Positions 24,268 to 33,243 of a stretch of DNA of 64,000 bases are shown in pieces. The position numbers and the translations under genes are program-made. This stretch comes from an uncultured Oscillospiraceae bacterium (GTDB taxonomy: Bacteria; Bacillota; Clostridia; Oscillospirales; Oscillospiraceae). How positions within the stretch are numbered: the first letter of the stretch is position 1; every line of letters starts with the position of its first letter. Under the pieces are notes generated by a model. That model was not told where the DNA came from. It did not search any database and worked only from the letters and a program-made list of their open reading frames with translations. The DNA is taken from the NCBI GenBank assembly GCA_950097245.1, contig CATNCS010000004.1:1-64000 (forward strand). The letters are read 5' to 3'.

Positions 24268-26058
24268 ATGGGTGATACAAGCACCTTTTACCGCACCCAC
24301 ACCTGCGGGGAGCTCCGGATGGAGCAGGTCGGGGAAACCGTGACCCTGGCCGGCTGGATGGAAAACATCCGGGAAGTGTCGGGCAATCTGGCCTTTCTGG
24401 TCCTCCGGGACTTCTACGGCACCACCCAGATCGTGCTGGAGACGGAGGAGATGATCCAAACCGCCAGGGGGCTGAACAAGGAGACGGTGATTGCCGTCAC
24501 CGGGACCGTCCGGGAGCGGGACAGCAAGAACCCCAAGCTGCCCACCGGCGACATCGAGGTGGTTCCCGCCAGGATCGAGGTGCTGGGCCGCTGCCGCCAC
24601 AACGAGCTGCCCTTCCCCGTCACCCGCTCCCGGGAGGCCGACGAGTCCGCCCGGCTGAAGTACCGCTATCTGGACCTGCGCAACCCGGAGGTGAAGAACA
24701 ACATCGTCCTGCGGTGCCAGGTGGTGTCCGCCCTGCGGCAGGCCATGACGGACCACGGCTTTTTGGAGATCACCACCCCCATTCTCACCGCCTCCTCCCC
24801 CGAGGGGGCCCGGGACTACCTGGTGCCCTCCCGGAAGCACCCGGGCAAGTTCTACGCCCTGCCCCAGGCCCCCCAGCAGTTCAAGCAGCTGCTCATGGCC
24901 TCCGGCTTCGACAAGTACTTCCAGATCGCCCCCTGCTTCCGGGACGAGGACGCCCGGGGGGACCGCTCCCCCGGCGAGTTCTACCAGCTGGACATGGAGA
25001 TGGCCTTCGCCAATCAGGAGGATGTCTTCGCCGTGCTGGAGGATGTGCTGCCCCCCATCTTTGCCAAATACGGAACGTATGACATTGCCTCAAAAGCCCC
25101 CTTTGTCCGCATCCCCTACCTGGAGGCCATGGAGAAGTACGGCTCCGACAAGCCCGACCTGCGCATCGACCTCACCGTGACCGACGCCACCGCCCTGCTG
25201 GCCGGCTGCGGCTTCCCGCCCTTCGAGAACCAGACCGTCAAGGCAATTGTGGTGTCCGGCTTTTCCGGCACCCGGAAGCAGATCGACGGGCTGTGCAATG
25301 AGGTGGAGGTCCAGGCGGGCAACAAGGCCTACTGGTTCCGGTACGACGAGAACGGCGAGCTCGTGGGCGGCATCGCCAAGTTTGTCCAGCCCTTCAAGGA
25401 CCAGGTCGTCGACGCCCTGAAGCTGGAGAAGGGCTGCTTTGTGGGCCTCACCGCCGGAGCCAGGCTGGCCGCCCAGAAGACCGCCGGTGTCCTGCGCAGC
25501 AAGCTGGGGGCCTTCTGCCCCGGCCACATGGACAAGGAGCGGTACGAGTTCTGCTGGATCGTGGACTTCCCCATGTACGAGATTGGCGAGGAGTCCGGCG
25601 AGCTGGAGTTCTGCCACAACCCCTTCTCCATGCCCAACGGCGGGCTGGACGTCCTGAAGAAGGCCGCCAGCCGTGAGGTGGACCCCCTGTCCATCACCGC
25701 CTTCCAGTACGACCTGGTGTGCAACGGGGTGGAGCTGTCCTCCGGCGCGGTGCGCAACCACGACCCGGAGATTATGGTCGAGGCCTTTAAGCTGGTCCGC
25801 CTGGAGGAGGAGGACGTGCGGAAAAAATTCCCCGCCATGTACAACGCCTTCACCTACGGCGCGCCCCCCCATGCGGGCATCGCCCCCGGGGTGGACCGGA
25901 TGGTGATGCTGCTGTCCGGGGAGGAGTCCATCCGGGAAGTGATCCCCTTCCCCATGAACAAGAACGCCCAGGACCTGATGATGGGGGCCCCCTCCGCCGT
26001 GGAGCAGAAGCAGCTGGACGAGCTGAATATCGCCGTTACCAAAACGGAAGAGGAATAA
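24268..26058 (+). CDS. aspS: Aspartyl-tRNA synthetase
   Basis: Charges tRNA-Asp (possibly also tRNA-Asn; not decided here). The 596-aa bacterial-type enzyme has an N-terminal OB-fold (about 1-110), class II core with FLEITTPILTASSPEGARDYLVPSR and FDKYFQIAPCFRDEDARGDRSPGEFYQLDMEMAF, the GAD insertion domain (about 285-420) and motif 3 (GIAPGVDRMVMLL). I chose ATG at 24268, 8 bases after AGGAG; a GTG 9 bases upstream lies in the ribosome-binding site. Confidence 0.97.
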   Translation: MGDTSTFYRTHTCGELRMEQVGETVTLAGWMENIREVSGNLAFLVLRDFYGTTQIVLETEEMIQTARGLNKETVIAVTGTVRERDSKNPKLPTGDIEVVPARIEVLGRCRHNELPFPVTRSREADESARLKYRYLDLRNPEVKNNIVLRCQVVSALRQAMTDHGFLEITTPILTASSPEGARDYLVPSRKHPGKFYALPQAPQQFKQLLMASGFDKYFQIAPCFRDEDARGDRSPGEFYQLDMEMAFANQEDVFAVLEDVLPPIFAKYGTYDIASKAPFVRIPYLEAMEKYGSDKPDLRIDLTVTDATALLAGCGFPPFENQTVKAIVVSGFSGTRKQIDGLCNEVEVQAGNKAYWFRYDENGELVGGIAKFVQPFKDQVVDALKLEKGCFVGLTAGARLAAQKTAGVLRSKLGAFCPGHMDKERYEFCWIVDFPMYEIGEESGELEFCHNPFSMPNGGLDVLKKAASREVDPLSITAFQYDLVCNGVELSSGAVRNHDPEIMVEAFKLVRLEEEDVRKKFPAMYNAFTYGAPPHAGIAPGVDRMVMLLSGEESIREVIPFPMNKNAQDLMMGAPSAVEQKQLDELNIAVTKTEEE

Positions 26059-26100
26059 ACCCAATCGCCCCGCCTTAAGGGCGTTGCTTTAAGAAACCCT

Positions 26101-26148
26101 GCAGGGGCGGCTATCAGCCGCCCGCGGGCGCATATTATGCGCCCCTAC
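26101..26148. repeat. Family A palindromic repeat, compact
   Basis: A 48-bp unit: GGGGCGGCTATCAGCCGCCC followed by GGGCGCATATTATGCGCCCC and TAC. It follows aspS. Confidence 0.85.
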
Positions 26149-26199
26149 AGACGTCTTCTTATCTCAACGCCCCATTCGGGCGGGGCTGTTTCTACGGGA

Positions 26200-26215
26200 G
26201 GTTTCACATGAAACA
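26200..26215. promoter_or_regulatory. Degenerate parS-like site at the NagZ-like gene start
   Basis: GGTTTCACATGAAACA differs from the ParB consensus at two positions, including one central base. It contains the ATG of the downstream gene. Confidence 0.3.
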
Positions 26216-27419
26216 TTTCTTGCCGCTGACGCTGGCGGTCCTGCTGCTGGCGGGCTGCTCCCCCGCGTCTCCCCCGGCGGAGAGTACGCCGCCCCCCTCC
26301 CCTCCCCCGGTGGAGGATCAGCCGGTCTTTGCCCCGGTGGAGATCCCGGAGCCCGAGCCGGACCCCCGGCAGGAGGCCATTGACGGGCTGCTGGCCTCCA
26401 TGACTCCGGAGGAAAAGGTGGGCCAGCTCTTCTTCCCCGCCTGTCCTGAGGCGGGAGCCCCGGAGCTGGCAGCGGAGTACCATCTGGGGGGATACCTCCT
26501 GTTCAAGGCCAACCTGAAGGACCGCACCCCCCTGCAGGTCCAGGAGGAGATCGCCGCCCTCCAGGAGGGGGCCGCCATCCCCCTGCTCATCGGGGCGGAC
26601 GAGGAGGGGGGCACGGTGGCCCGGGTGAGCGCCTGTCCCCAGCTGCGGGAAAAGCGGTTCTCCTCCCCCCAGAAGCTCTACAGACAGGGCGGGCTGGAGG
26701 CTGTCCTGGCCGACTGCCGGGAGAAGGACGAGCTGCTGGCCTCCCTGGGGATTAATGTCAACTTCGCCCCGGTGGCCGACCTGTCCACCGACCCTGGGGA
26801 CTTTATCTACGACCGCACCCTGGGCCTGGGGGTGGAGGAGACCTGCGAATATATCTCTGAGGTGGTCCGGCAGATGGACGCGGACGGCATGGGGGCCGTG
26901 CTGAAGCACTTCCCCGGCTACGGGTCCAACCGTGACACCCACACCGGCTCCGCCCTGGATGAGCGGCCCCTGGAGACCTTCCGGACCGCGGACTTTCTCC
27001 CCTTCCAGGCGGGGATGGAGGCCGGCGGTGCCGCCGCGATACTGGTGTGCCACAATATCGTCACCGCCATGGACCCGGACCGGCCCGCCTCCCTCTCCCC
27101 CGCCGTCTACCGGATTCTCCGGGAGGAGCTGCACTTTGACGGCCCCGCCCTCACCGACGACCTGTCCATGAAGGCCGCCACCCAATACGCCGGGGAACAG
27201 GGGCAGTCCCCCGCCGTGCTGGCCATCGCCGCCGGGTGCGACATGGTGGTCACCACCGACTTCAAAGCCCAGATTCCCCAGGTCCTCGCCGCCCTGGAGG
27301 ATGGGACCCTCCCCCGGAGCCGGGTGGACGAGGCGGTGTCCCGGGTGCTGAGGTGGAAGTATGACCTGGGGCTGATTTCACAGGAAGCTTTGAGCAACTT
27401 TAGAAATCGTCAAAAATAG
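26208..27419 (+). CDS. Glycoside hydrolase family 3 lipoprotein (NagZ-like)
   Basis: A probable beta-N-acetylhexosaminidase acting on peptidoglycan fragments outside the cell. The 403-aa protein has a lipobox LAGC (Cys17) and a Pro-rich linker (about 18-60). The family 3 barrel carries KHFPGYGSNRDTHTGSA (about 233), with the Asp-His dyad of NagZ enzymes, and the nucleophile segment ALTDDLSM (about 315-322). GGGAGG precedes ATG at 26208, inside a parS-like palindrome. It appears to be a single gene. Confidence 0.9.
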   Translation: MKHFLPLTLAVLLLAGCSPASPPAESTPPPSPPPVEDQPVFAPVEIPEPEPDPRQEAIDGLLASMTPEEKVGQLFFPACPEAGAPELAAEYHLGGYLLFKANLKDRTPLQVQEEIAALQEGAAIPLLIGADEEGGTVARVSACPQLREKRFSSPQKLYRQGGLEAVLADCREKDELLASLGINVNFAPVADLSTDPGDFIYDRTLGLGVEETCEYISEVVRQMDADGMGAVLKHFPGYGSNRDTHTGSALDERPLETFRTADFLPFQAGMEAGGAAAILVCHNIVTAMDPDRPASLSPAVYRILREELHFDGPALTDDLSMKAATQYAGEQGQSPAVLAIAAGCDMVVTTDFKAQIPQVLAALEDGTLPRSRVDEAVSRVLRWKYDLGLISQEALSNFRNRQK

Positions 27420-27472
27420 TGACAAGTGAGACAAGGGCAGAGCTCCTGCCTCAGTTTGTAGAAAATCTCTCG

Positions 27473-27657
27473 TCCCCCGCAGGGAAAGGCTCCTTTTGAA
27501 AGGAGCTGTCGGCCGCAAAGCGGCTGACTGAGGATTGTATTTTGCCGCAGGCAAAATGTATGAAATAATCCTAATCTTTGATTACTTCGTATGTTTTGCT
27601 TCGCAAAACGCAATCCTCCGCCCCCTCCGGGGGCACCTCCTTTCAAAAGGAGGCGTT
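27473..27657. repeat. Family B composite palindromic repeat, CCTTTTG variant
   Basis: End modules GCTCCTTTTGAAAGGAGC and CCTCCTTTCAAAAGGAGG are inverted. Inside are TTTTGCCGCAGGCAAAA, ACTTCGTATGTTTTGCTTCG and the linkers GACTGAGGATTG and CAATCCTCCGCC. The overall plan matches the 12491 copy with changed end modules. Confidence 0.85.
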
Positions 27658-27667
27658 CGGTGCCCTC

Positions 27668-27730
27668 GATTCCTATGCGGATTATCTTCTGGGCCGCACC
27701 GGGAATCCCACACCCTATCCCAAAAAGTGA
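27668..27730 (+). pseudogene. C-terminal remnant of an XRE regulator
   Basis: The open frame encodes DSYADYLLGRTGNPTPYPKK and a stop. This matches the usual C-terminal end of small XRE repressors (compare DYLAGRSD in the gene at 24025). No helix-turn-helix part precedes it; the sequence upstream is the family B repeat. I read it as the tail of a broken gene. Confidence 0.5.
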
Positions 27731-27756
27731 ACCCGCCGCAGGAAGCGGCGGGTTTT
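27730..27756. terminator. Bidirectional terminator between the NagZ-like gene and the AEC permease
   Basis: AACCCGCCGC and GCGGCGGGTT arms, with TTTTCTC on the plus side and CACTTTTTG on the minus side; the permease stop is 2 bases away. Confidence 0.75.
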
Positions 27757-27757
27757 C

Positions 27758-28702
27758 TCATCCCAAAATCAGCATTAAAATCGGAATTGTGATAAAGCAG
27801 CCCAGGATGGACAGGCAGGAGCCCACGGCGGCGTACTCCTCGTCCGCCCCATAGGCCCCGGCCATCACCGTCACCTGGCTGACCACCGGCAGAGCGCTCT
27901 CCACCACGAAGACGTCCCGGACAAGCCCCTCCAGGCCGAAAAGCATACAAAAGCCCCAGCAGATCATCGGGGCCACCGCCAGCCGCAGCACCAGCATAGT
28001 GGGCAGCCCCGGGAGGAGCTTCAAATTCCTCAGCCCCACCTCATAGACGATAAACCCGCCGTAGATCAGCGCCAAGGGGGACACGGTATTGCCGATATAC
28101 CCGGCAACCCGCATCACCGGCCCGGGCAGACTCACGTCCAGCAGCAGCAGCACAACGGCCAACATCACTCCCAGGATAGGGGGCTTTGTGAAGATATCCC
28201 GGAGGAAGCGGCCCGGCCCTCCTGGCCGGCTCCCCCGGCTCCCCGACCGCTCCACCAGCAAAATACCCGCCGACTGGAGAAATGAGGTGTTTCCCAAGTA
28301 GTACAGCATCACATAGGGCAGGCAGGCCTCGCCAAAGAGCTGGGTACACACCGGCACGCCAATAAACAGGACGTTGGACAGGCCGGCCATAGCCACAAAC
28401 ACCCCCCACCGCGCCCGGGGGAGGCGGAGCAGCGTGGCAATCCCCATGCACAGCAGCAGAGTGGTCCCTACCCCCAGCAGGACGGAGAGCAGCAGCACAC
28501 ACGCACGGGCCAGGTCGTCCCGATTCAGGTTATTCACCAGCCCCACAACGCAGTTGGCAGGCACGGCAAGATTGATGATAAACCGGCTGAGGAATTTTTT
28601 CTCCGCGGCCGTCATCCAGCCCCTTGCGCCCATAAAGTAGCCCACCGCCATCAGCAGCAGCACCACCAGGCAGGCTGAAACGGCGTTAAAAAACCCGGCC
28701 AT
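27758..28702 (-). CDS. AEC-family transporter
   Basis: A 314-aa membrane protein of the auxin efflux carrier fold with about ten helices in two inverted halves. The N-terminal half has FFNAVSACLVVLLLMAVGYFMGARGWM and FIINLAVPANCVV, typical of the family. Family members move organic acids such as malate or malonate; the substrate here cannot be read. Its start overlaps the ricT stop by one base, so it is translated from the ricT transcript. Confidence 0.85.
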   Translation of the reverse strand: MAGFFNAVSACLVVLLLMAVGYFMGARGWMTAAEKKFLSRFIINLAVPANCVVGLVNNLNRDDLARACVLLLSVLLGVGTTLLLCMGIATLLRLPRARWGVFVAMAGLSNVLFIGVPVCTQLFGEACLPYVMLYYLGNTSFLQSAGILLVERSGSRGSRPGGPGRFLRDIFTKPPILGVMLAVVLLLLDVSLPGPVMRVAGYIGNTVSPLALIYGGFIVYEVGLRNLKLLPGLPTMLVLRLAVAPMICWGFCMLFGLEGLVRDVFVVESALPVVSQVTVMAGAYGADEEYAAVGSCLSILGCFITIPILMLILG

Positions 28703-29859
28703 CAGCCCTGACCCTTTCCTCCGCCCCCTCTGGGACGGCGGCGGCGGCGCCGGTGATAGTCGCCGCCCTCCTCCCGGCGCTCCGGGGCGGGCTTCTCAGG
28801 GGCGCTCTCTCTGGCCTCGCCCCCCTCGCCCCTGGGGCGGCGGTGGCGATTGCGGCGGCCGGCCTGGCCTCCGGCGCGCTCCTCCGCCGGGGCGGAGGGC
28901 TGCCGCACCCGGCTGGGGAAGGCCGCCTCAATGGCGGCGGCCAGACTGGCCTCCTCCGTCACCTGGCCGGGGGCACTGTCGTCCTGACGGCGCAGCCGGG
29001 CCAGCTCCTCCAGGGGGGGCTCCACATAGCCCTCGGGCCGCTTGCCCTTGCCGCTGCGGATGACGCACAGCTCGCAGTTGTGATAGGTCCTGGGGCTCTC
29101 CGGGTCGGACTCCAGCCGGACCTGGGCGGTCTGCCGCAACAGGTTGATGCCGGCCACCGTCCCCGCCCCGTCGGGGGTCTCTACAAAGGACTCCTGCTTG
29201 GGGGCGTTTTTCACCAGGTCCTCATAGGCCTCCTGCTCATACTTCAGGCAGCACATCAGCCGCCCGCAGGTGCCGGATATCTTGGTGGGGTTGAGGGACA
29301 GGTTCTGTGTCTTGGCCATTTTGATGGACACCGGCTGAAACTCCTCCAGGAACTGGGCGCAGCAGAAGGGCTTGCCGCAGATGCCCAGCCCCCCCAGCAG
29401 CTTGGCCTCATCCCGGACGCCGATCTGCCGCAGCTCGATGCGGGTGTGGAGGGCCCCGGCCAGGTCCTTCACCAGGGCCCGGAAGTCCACCCTCCCCTCG
29501 GAGGTGAAGAAGAACAAAATCTTGCTGCCGTCAAAGCTGTACTCTGCGCTCACCAGCTTCATGTCCAGGCCGTGCTCGGCGATCTTCTGCTGGCATACGG
29601 CAAAGGCGTGCTTCTCCCGCTCCCGGTTTTTCTCCATCAGGCGGGCATCCTCCGGGGTGGCCTTGCGCACCACCGGGCGCAGGGGGGCGGTGAGCTCAAT
29701 CTCATCAATCATGTTGTTGCCCCGGATGCACTGGGCGTACTCCATCCCCCGGGCCGTATCCACAATCACGCCGTCCCCCACCTGAAACTGGATCCCGTTG
29801 GGGTTAAAGTAGTACTCCTTTCCGCCATTCTTAAAACGGATGCTGATAATTTCTACCAT
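28702..29859 (-). CDS. ricT: RicT/YaaT, PSP1-domain RNase Y specificity factor
   Basis: In Bacillus this protein joins RicA and RicF in an iron-sulfur complex that steers RNase Y and affects sporulation and competence. The 385-aa protein has the PSP1 domain and two Cys clusters, Cys161-x4-CC and Cys198-x4-CC. The C-terminal 100 residues are an Arg/Pro/Glu-rich tail absent from shorter homologues. It follows holB, as in Bacillus. RicA and RicF are not in this window. Confidence 0.93.
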   Translation of the reverse strand: MVEIISIRFKNGGKEYYFNPNGIQFQVGDGVIVDTARGMEYAQCIRGNNMIDEIELTAPLRPVVRKATPEDARLMEKNREREKHAFAVCQQKIAEHGLDMKLVSAEYSFDGSKILFFFTSEGRVDFRALVKDLAGALHTRIELRQIGVRDEAKLLGGLGICGKPFCCAQFLEEFQPVSIKMAKTQNLSLNPTKISGTCGRLMCCLKYEQEAYEDLVKNAPKQESFVETPDGAGTVAGINLLRQTAQVRLESDPESPRTYHNCELCVIRSGKGKRPEGYVEPPLEELARLRRQDDSAPGQVTEEASLAAAIEAAFPSRVRQPSAPAEERAGGQAGRRNRHRRPRGEGGEARESAPEKPAPERREEGGDYHRRRRRRPRGGGGKGQG

Positions 29860-29893
29860 AGGTATTTTCTCCTCAATATATTAAATCCTGTAA

Positions 29894-30712
29894 TTACAAG
29901 TCCTCAAACATTCCCGCGCACAGCCAGCCGGACAGCTGGCCCGCGTTTACATTCAGCCGGGCTCCCCCCTGCAGCTTCTTCACCAGCTCCGCCGCTCTCA
30001 GCAGCCGGCGGCGGTTCCCGCCCCGGACAGCCCGGGCGCTCAGCTCCGTCTCCAGGGCGCTCAGCAGGGCCAGCAGCTCCTCCCGGCCGCCCTTGGTGTC
30101 CAGGGCCATGGCCGCCTCCAGCAGCTCCAGCTCCCCGGCCCCCTCCAGGGCATCCGCCAGCCGCCCCGCCAGAAGGGACCGCTCCCCCTCGGGCTCCTCC
30201 CCGCTCCCCGCCGGGAGCAGGGCCAGCTCCTCACACCGGGAGCGCACCGTCTGGAGCAGTCCTCCGGCGCTGTCCGCCAGCAGCAGAAAGGAGGCGTAGC
30301 GGGGCCCCTCCTCCAGCAGCTTGAGCATGGCGTTCTGGGCGGAGGCGTTCATCTGGCCGGCCCCCTCCAGAATATAGATCTTCCGCTCCCCCTCGTTGGG
30401 GCGGATATAGGCGTCAGCCCGCATGGCCCGCACCTGGTCCACCGCGATGGGTTTCCCCTTGTCCGGCCCGGAAATAATGGCCACATCGGGGTGAATCCCC
30501 CGCAGCACCTTCAGGCAGGGCCCGCACTGTCCGCAGGGCCGCTCCCCCCGGGAGGTGCACACCATGGCCGCCGCCAGCAGCCGGGCCAGGGTGTGCCGGC
30601 CGGAGCCGGCGGGCCCGGAGATAATATAGGCGTGGGACAAGCCCCGCCCCCGCTCCTGCCGGGACAGCTGGTCCTTCAATCTCTCGTTTCCCCTCAAGGC
30701 GGAAAGGTCCAT
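29894..30712 (-). CDS. holB: DNA polymerase III delta-prime subunit
   Basis: The clamp-loader subunit that stabilises the gamma complex. The 272-aa protein begins near HAYIISGPAGSGRHTLARLLA (P-loop degenerated to GSGRHT, as usual for delta-prime), has the zinc motif CGQCGPCLK and the sensor region NAMLKLLEEGP. It is shorter than Bacillus HolB (about 330 aa) at the C-terminus. The order decarboxylase-holB-ricT matches Bacillus yaaO...holB-yaaT with tmk and two small genes missing. Confidence 0.92.
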   Translation of the reverse strand: MDLSALRGNERLKDQLSRQERGRGLSHAYIISGPAGSGRHTLARLLAAAMVCTSRGERPCGQCGPCLKVLRGIHPDVAIISGPDKGKPIAVDQVRAMRADAYIRPNEGERKIYILEGAGQMNASAQNAMLKLLEEGPRYASFLLLADSAGGLLQTVRSRCEELALLPAGSGEEPEGERSLLAGRLADALEGAGELELLEAAMALDTKGGREELLALLSALETELSARAVRGGNRRRLLRAAELVKKLQGGARLNVNAGQLSGWLCAGMFEDL

Positions 30713-30746
30713 TGCTTGCCTCCTCTATCGGGCCGGTGCTCCATCT

Positions 30747-30813
30747 GTAGGGGCGCATATCATGCGGCCGCTGTATGCCGGCTCTCCTGCGGGCGGATGA
30801 TATCCGCCCCTAC
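30747..30813. repeat. Family A palindromic repeat supplying a stop codon
   Basis: GTAGGGGCGCATATCATGCG on the left, GCGGATGATATCCGCCCCTAC on the right (one arm shown is 20 bases or fewer; the right arm spans 30793-30813). On the minus strand, its terminal GTAG gives the TAG stop (30810-30812) of the decarboxylase gene. Confidence 0.85.
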
Positions 30814-32132
30814 AAAATTACCGTCCGAACTTCTGACAACATATTATACCCTATTTCTCTCAAATAGGCCAGCTCTTTTTTTGAAATTCGCTCCCCGGGG
30901 GCTACAACGGGGACGCCAGGGGGATAGGGGGCGATCTGACAGGCGGAAATCTCCCCCTCGCAGTCCTCCAGAGGCCTCACCCGGCTGGGGGCGAAGAGGG
31001 CGCTCCGGAGGGAGATCATCCGCTCCGGGACGGGTGGGGCGGGGACGGGCGGACAGTCCCCCATCTGGTCCCGCAGCTCCTCCAGCACCCGCTCCAGCCT
31101 GTAAAAATCCTCGTCGCTGTCCTGGGCGGTACAGATAAAAACCACGTGCCCGCCGTCCTCCATCTCGGGATAGACGCCCCGCTCCTCTAATTGCTTTGCA
31201 AAGGCGGGGCCGTCCTTCACCTTGAGGACAAACCGGCAGGGGTCCAGGGACAGGCCGTACTCCGGCCGGAGACCGGGAAATTTCTGCCGCAGCTCCGTCA
31301 CCCGGCAGGCCGCCTGGCGGTATTGGTGAAATCCCTCCTCCCCCGTCAGCCACTCCCGGGCCACATCCAGGGAGGCCAGCATGGGGTAGGAGGGGCTGGA
31401 GGTGCCAAAGACGGAGGCGGTCCGCCGCACCAGGTCCGAGTCGAAGCCGTCGGTAAACAGCAGGGCGGTCTGTCCCATGGCGGGGAGCGTCTTGTGGGCG
31501 GACACCGTCACCGCGTCCGCCCCCCAGAAGGGGGCCAGGCCCAAAAAGGGCAGGTGGGCTCCATGGGCGCCGTCTACAAAAAGTTTTCCACCCCGGGCGT
31601 GGACAATGCGGGAAATGACTCCGATATTTGACAACACCCCGGCATAAGTAGGCGAAGTAATACAGACCGTTTTGATATCCGGGTGCCGATCCAGCATTTT
31701 TTCCACCATTTCCGGAGAAACGGGACCTATCAGATTCTCTGACCTCAGCCAGGGCCGCTCCAAATAGACGGGCTCCAGGTCCAGCAGGGCCATGGCGTTG
31801 AACACCGCCCGGTGGCAGCTCCGGTCCACCAGAACCCTGCTTCCCGGCCTTGCACAGAGGGTCAGGCCGGTGTGGATGCCCATGGTGGAGCCGCCGGTGA
31901 GAAACTGGCAGCAGTCAAAGCCAAACAGCTCCGCCCAAAGGCGCCGGGCGGAGTCGAAGGGCTCCCCGGCCTCATAGAGATTGCCGGTGGGGGACAGCTC
32001 GGTAAGGTCAAGGGCGGCCAGCCCCGCCAGCTCGGGGACCGGGAGAGGCTTTCCCTTGTGCCCCGGCATATGGAAGCGGAGAGGTTTTTTGTCCGCGTAG
32101 CCCCGCAGGGCGTCGTAAAGAGGGGTGGGCAT
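30810..32132 (-). CDS. Orn/Lys/Arg decarboxylase family protein (YaaO-like)
   Basis: A fold-type I PLP enzyme, 440 aa, of the small decarboxylase group that includes Bacillus YaaO and SpeA. LRFHMPGHKGKP is the conserved N-terminal motif; DGAHGAHLPF binds PLP; SAHKTLPAMGQTALL (about 212-226) carries the Schiff-base Lys. A C-terminal domain contains GEISACQIAPYPPGVPVVAPGE. The substrate (Arg, Lys or Orn) cannot be told from sequence alone. The stop codon comes from a palindromic repeat. holB follows, as in the Bacillus order. Confidence 0.9.
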   Translation of the reverse strand: MPTPLYDALRGYADKKPLRFHMPGHKGKPLPVPELAGLAALDLTELSPTGNLYEAGEPFDSARRLWAELFGFDCCQFLTGGSTMGIHTGLTLCARPGSRVLVDRSCHRAVFNAMALLDLEPVYLERPWLRSENLIGPVSPEMVEKMLDRHPDIKTVCITSPTYAGVLSNIGVISRIVHARGGKLFVDGAHGAHLPFLGLAPFWGADAVTVSAHKTLPAMGQTALLFTDGFDSDLVRRTASVFGTSSPSYPMLASLDVAREWLTGEEGFHQYRQAACRVTELRQKFPGLRPEYGLSLDPCRFVLKVKDGPAFAKQLEERGVYPEMEDGGHVVFICTAQDSDEDFYRLERVLEELRDQMGDCPPVPAPPVPERMISLRSALFAPSRVRPLEDCEGEISACQIAPYPPGVPVVAPGERISKKELAYLREIGYNMLSEVRTVIL

Positions 32133-32155
32133 GGTACTACCTCCAAAATTTTCTC

Positions 32156-32235
32156 GTAGGGGGCGGTCTCTGCGCCGCCCCGCTATAAACGGTTTGCCGC
32201 CGAAGGCCGGGGCGGTACAGAGGCCGCCCCCTGCA
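32156..32235. repeat. Family A palindromic repeat, GGCGG-TCTCTG variant
   Basis: GTAGGGGGCGGTCTCTGCGC on the left and GCGGTACAGAGGCCGCCCCC on the right. It separates jag from the decarboxylase gene. Confidence 0.8.
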
Positions 32236-32236
32236 G

Positions 32237-32267
32237 AAAAGGCGGAAGGGTCTCCCCTTCCGCCTCT
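32237..32267 (-). terminator. Terminator after jag
   Basis: On the minus strand GGCGGAAGGG and CCCTTCCGCC arms are followed by TTTTC. It ends the rpmH-jag operon. Confidence 0.75.
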
Positions 32268-32271
32268 GCGA

Positions 32272-33240
32272 TTATCTCTGATTGGGGGCGTAGGCCACCA
32301 CGGTGCGGCGGTTGGGCTCCACGCCGGTGGAGTAGGTGGTGACGCCCTTGTAGTCCTGGAGGGCGGTGTGAATCACGTGCCGCTCGTAGGCGTTCATGGG
32401 CTCCAGGGTCATGTTCTTCCGGTACTTGACCACCTTGCCCGCCACCTTGAAGGCCAGCCGCTGGAGGGACTCCTCCCGCTTGGCCCGGTAGCCCTCGGCG
32501 TCCACATGGATGCGCACCCGCCTGGACTGGCCCCGGTTTACGGTGTAGCTGGTGAGCTGCTGGATGGCGTCCAGGGTCTCGCCCCGGCGGCCGATAATGG
32601 CCCCCAGGTTCTGCCCCTGGAGGACCACCTTGTAGTTGCCCTCGCTGGTGATGAAAATCTCCGGGGTCGCCTCCACCTGGAGGTGGGCCAGCAGGCCGGT
32701 GAGGAAGGTCCTGATCTGATTGGCTCTCTCGTCCTCGGGGCTGGCGGGGTCTACGGTAACGGGCTCCCGGGGGGCGGGGGTGCTGCCGATCAGGACCTCG
32801 TCCCCCTCCCGCAGCCGGTTCTCCTGGCGGCGGGGGCGCTCCCGGCGCTCGGGCCGGGGCTGGCGGGGCCTGGGGGGAGCCATGCCGGGCTTGGCGGCCA
32901 GAATGGTCTCCTCAGCCGGAGGGGCGGCGGGGGCCTCCTCCTTCATCTCGGCCTTGGGGGGCTCCTCCCTCGCAATGGCCTTACTGGCGGGAATTACCTT
33001 CTCCTCCGGCTTCTTTTCGGGCTCCCGCTCCACCTCGTCCCCTATGGGACAGGGCTTGCCGTCCACCTCGTTATAGCTCACCCGGACCTTGGCCGGGTTG
33101 CTGCCAAAGCCCAGAAAGCCGGACTTCGCCCGCTCGATCACTTCAACAGATACGTCGTCCCGGTCCAGGCCCAGCTGGAACAGAGCGGCGGAAATGGCGT
33201 CCTCCTCGGAGCGCCCGGTGGTCTCAATCCATTTTAACAT
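32272..33240 (-). CDS. jag: RNA-binding protein Jag/KhpB
   Basis: A cytosolic RNA-binding protein linked to cell elongation and paired with KhpA. The 322 aa hold the Jag-N domain (WIETTGRSEEDAISAALFQLGL...SGFLGFGSNPAKVRV), a long Pro/Glu/Arg-rich linker (about 70-175), a KH domain with GQNLGAIIGRRGETLDAIQQL and an R3H domain (MNAYERHVIHTALQ). I prefer ATG at 33240 over GTG at 33243 because of spacing from GGAGG in the yidC tail. Downstream of yidC as in most Firmicutes. Confidence 0.95.
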   Translation of the reverse strand: MLKWIETTGRSEEDAISAALFQLGLDRDDVSVEVIERAKSGFLGFGSNPAKVRVSYNEVDGKPCPIGDEVEREPEKKPEEKVIPASKAIAREEPPKAEMKEEAPAAPPAEETILAAKPGMAPPRPRQPRPERRERPRRQENRLREGDEVLIGSTPAPREPVTVDPASPEDERANQIRTFLTGLLAHLQVEATPEIFITSEGNYKVVLQGQNLGAIIGRRGETLDAIQQLTSYTVNRGQSRRVRIHVDAEGYRAKREESLQRLAFKVAGKVVKYRKNMTLEPMNAYERHVIHTALQDYKGVTTYSTGVEPNRRTVVAYAPNQR

Positions 33241-33243
33241 CAC

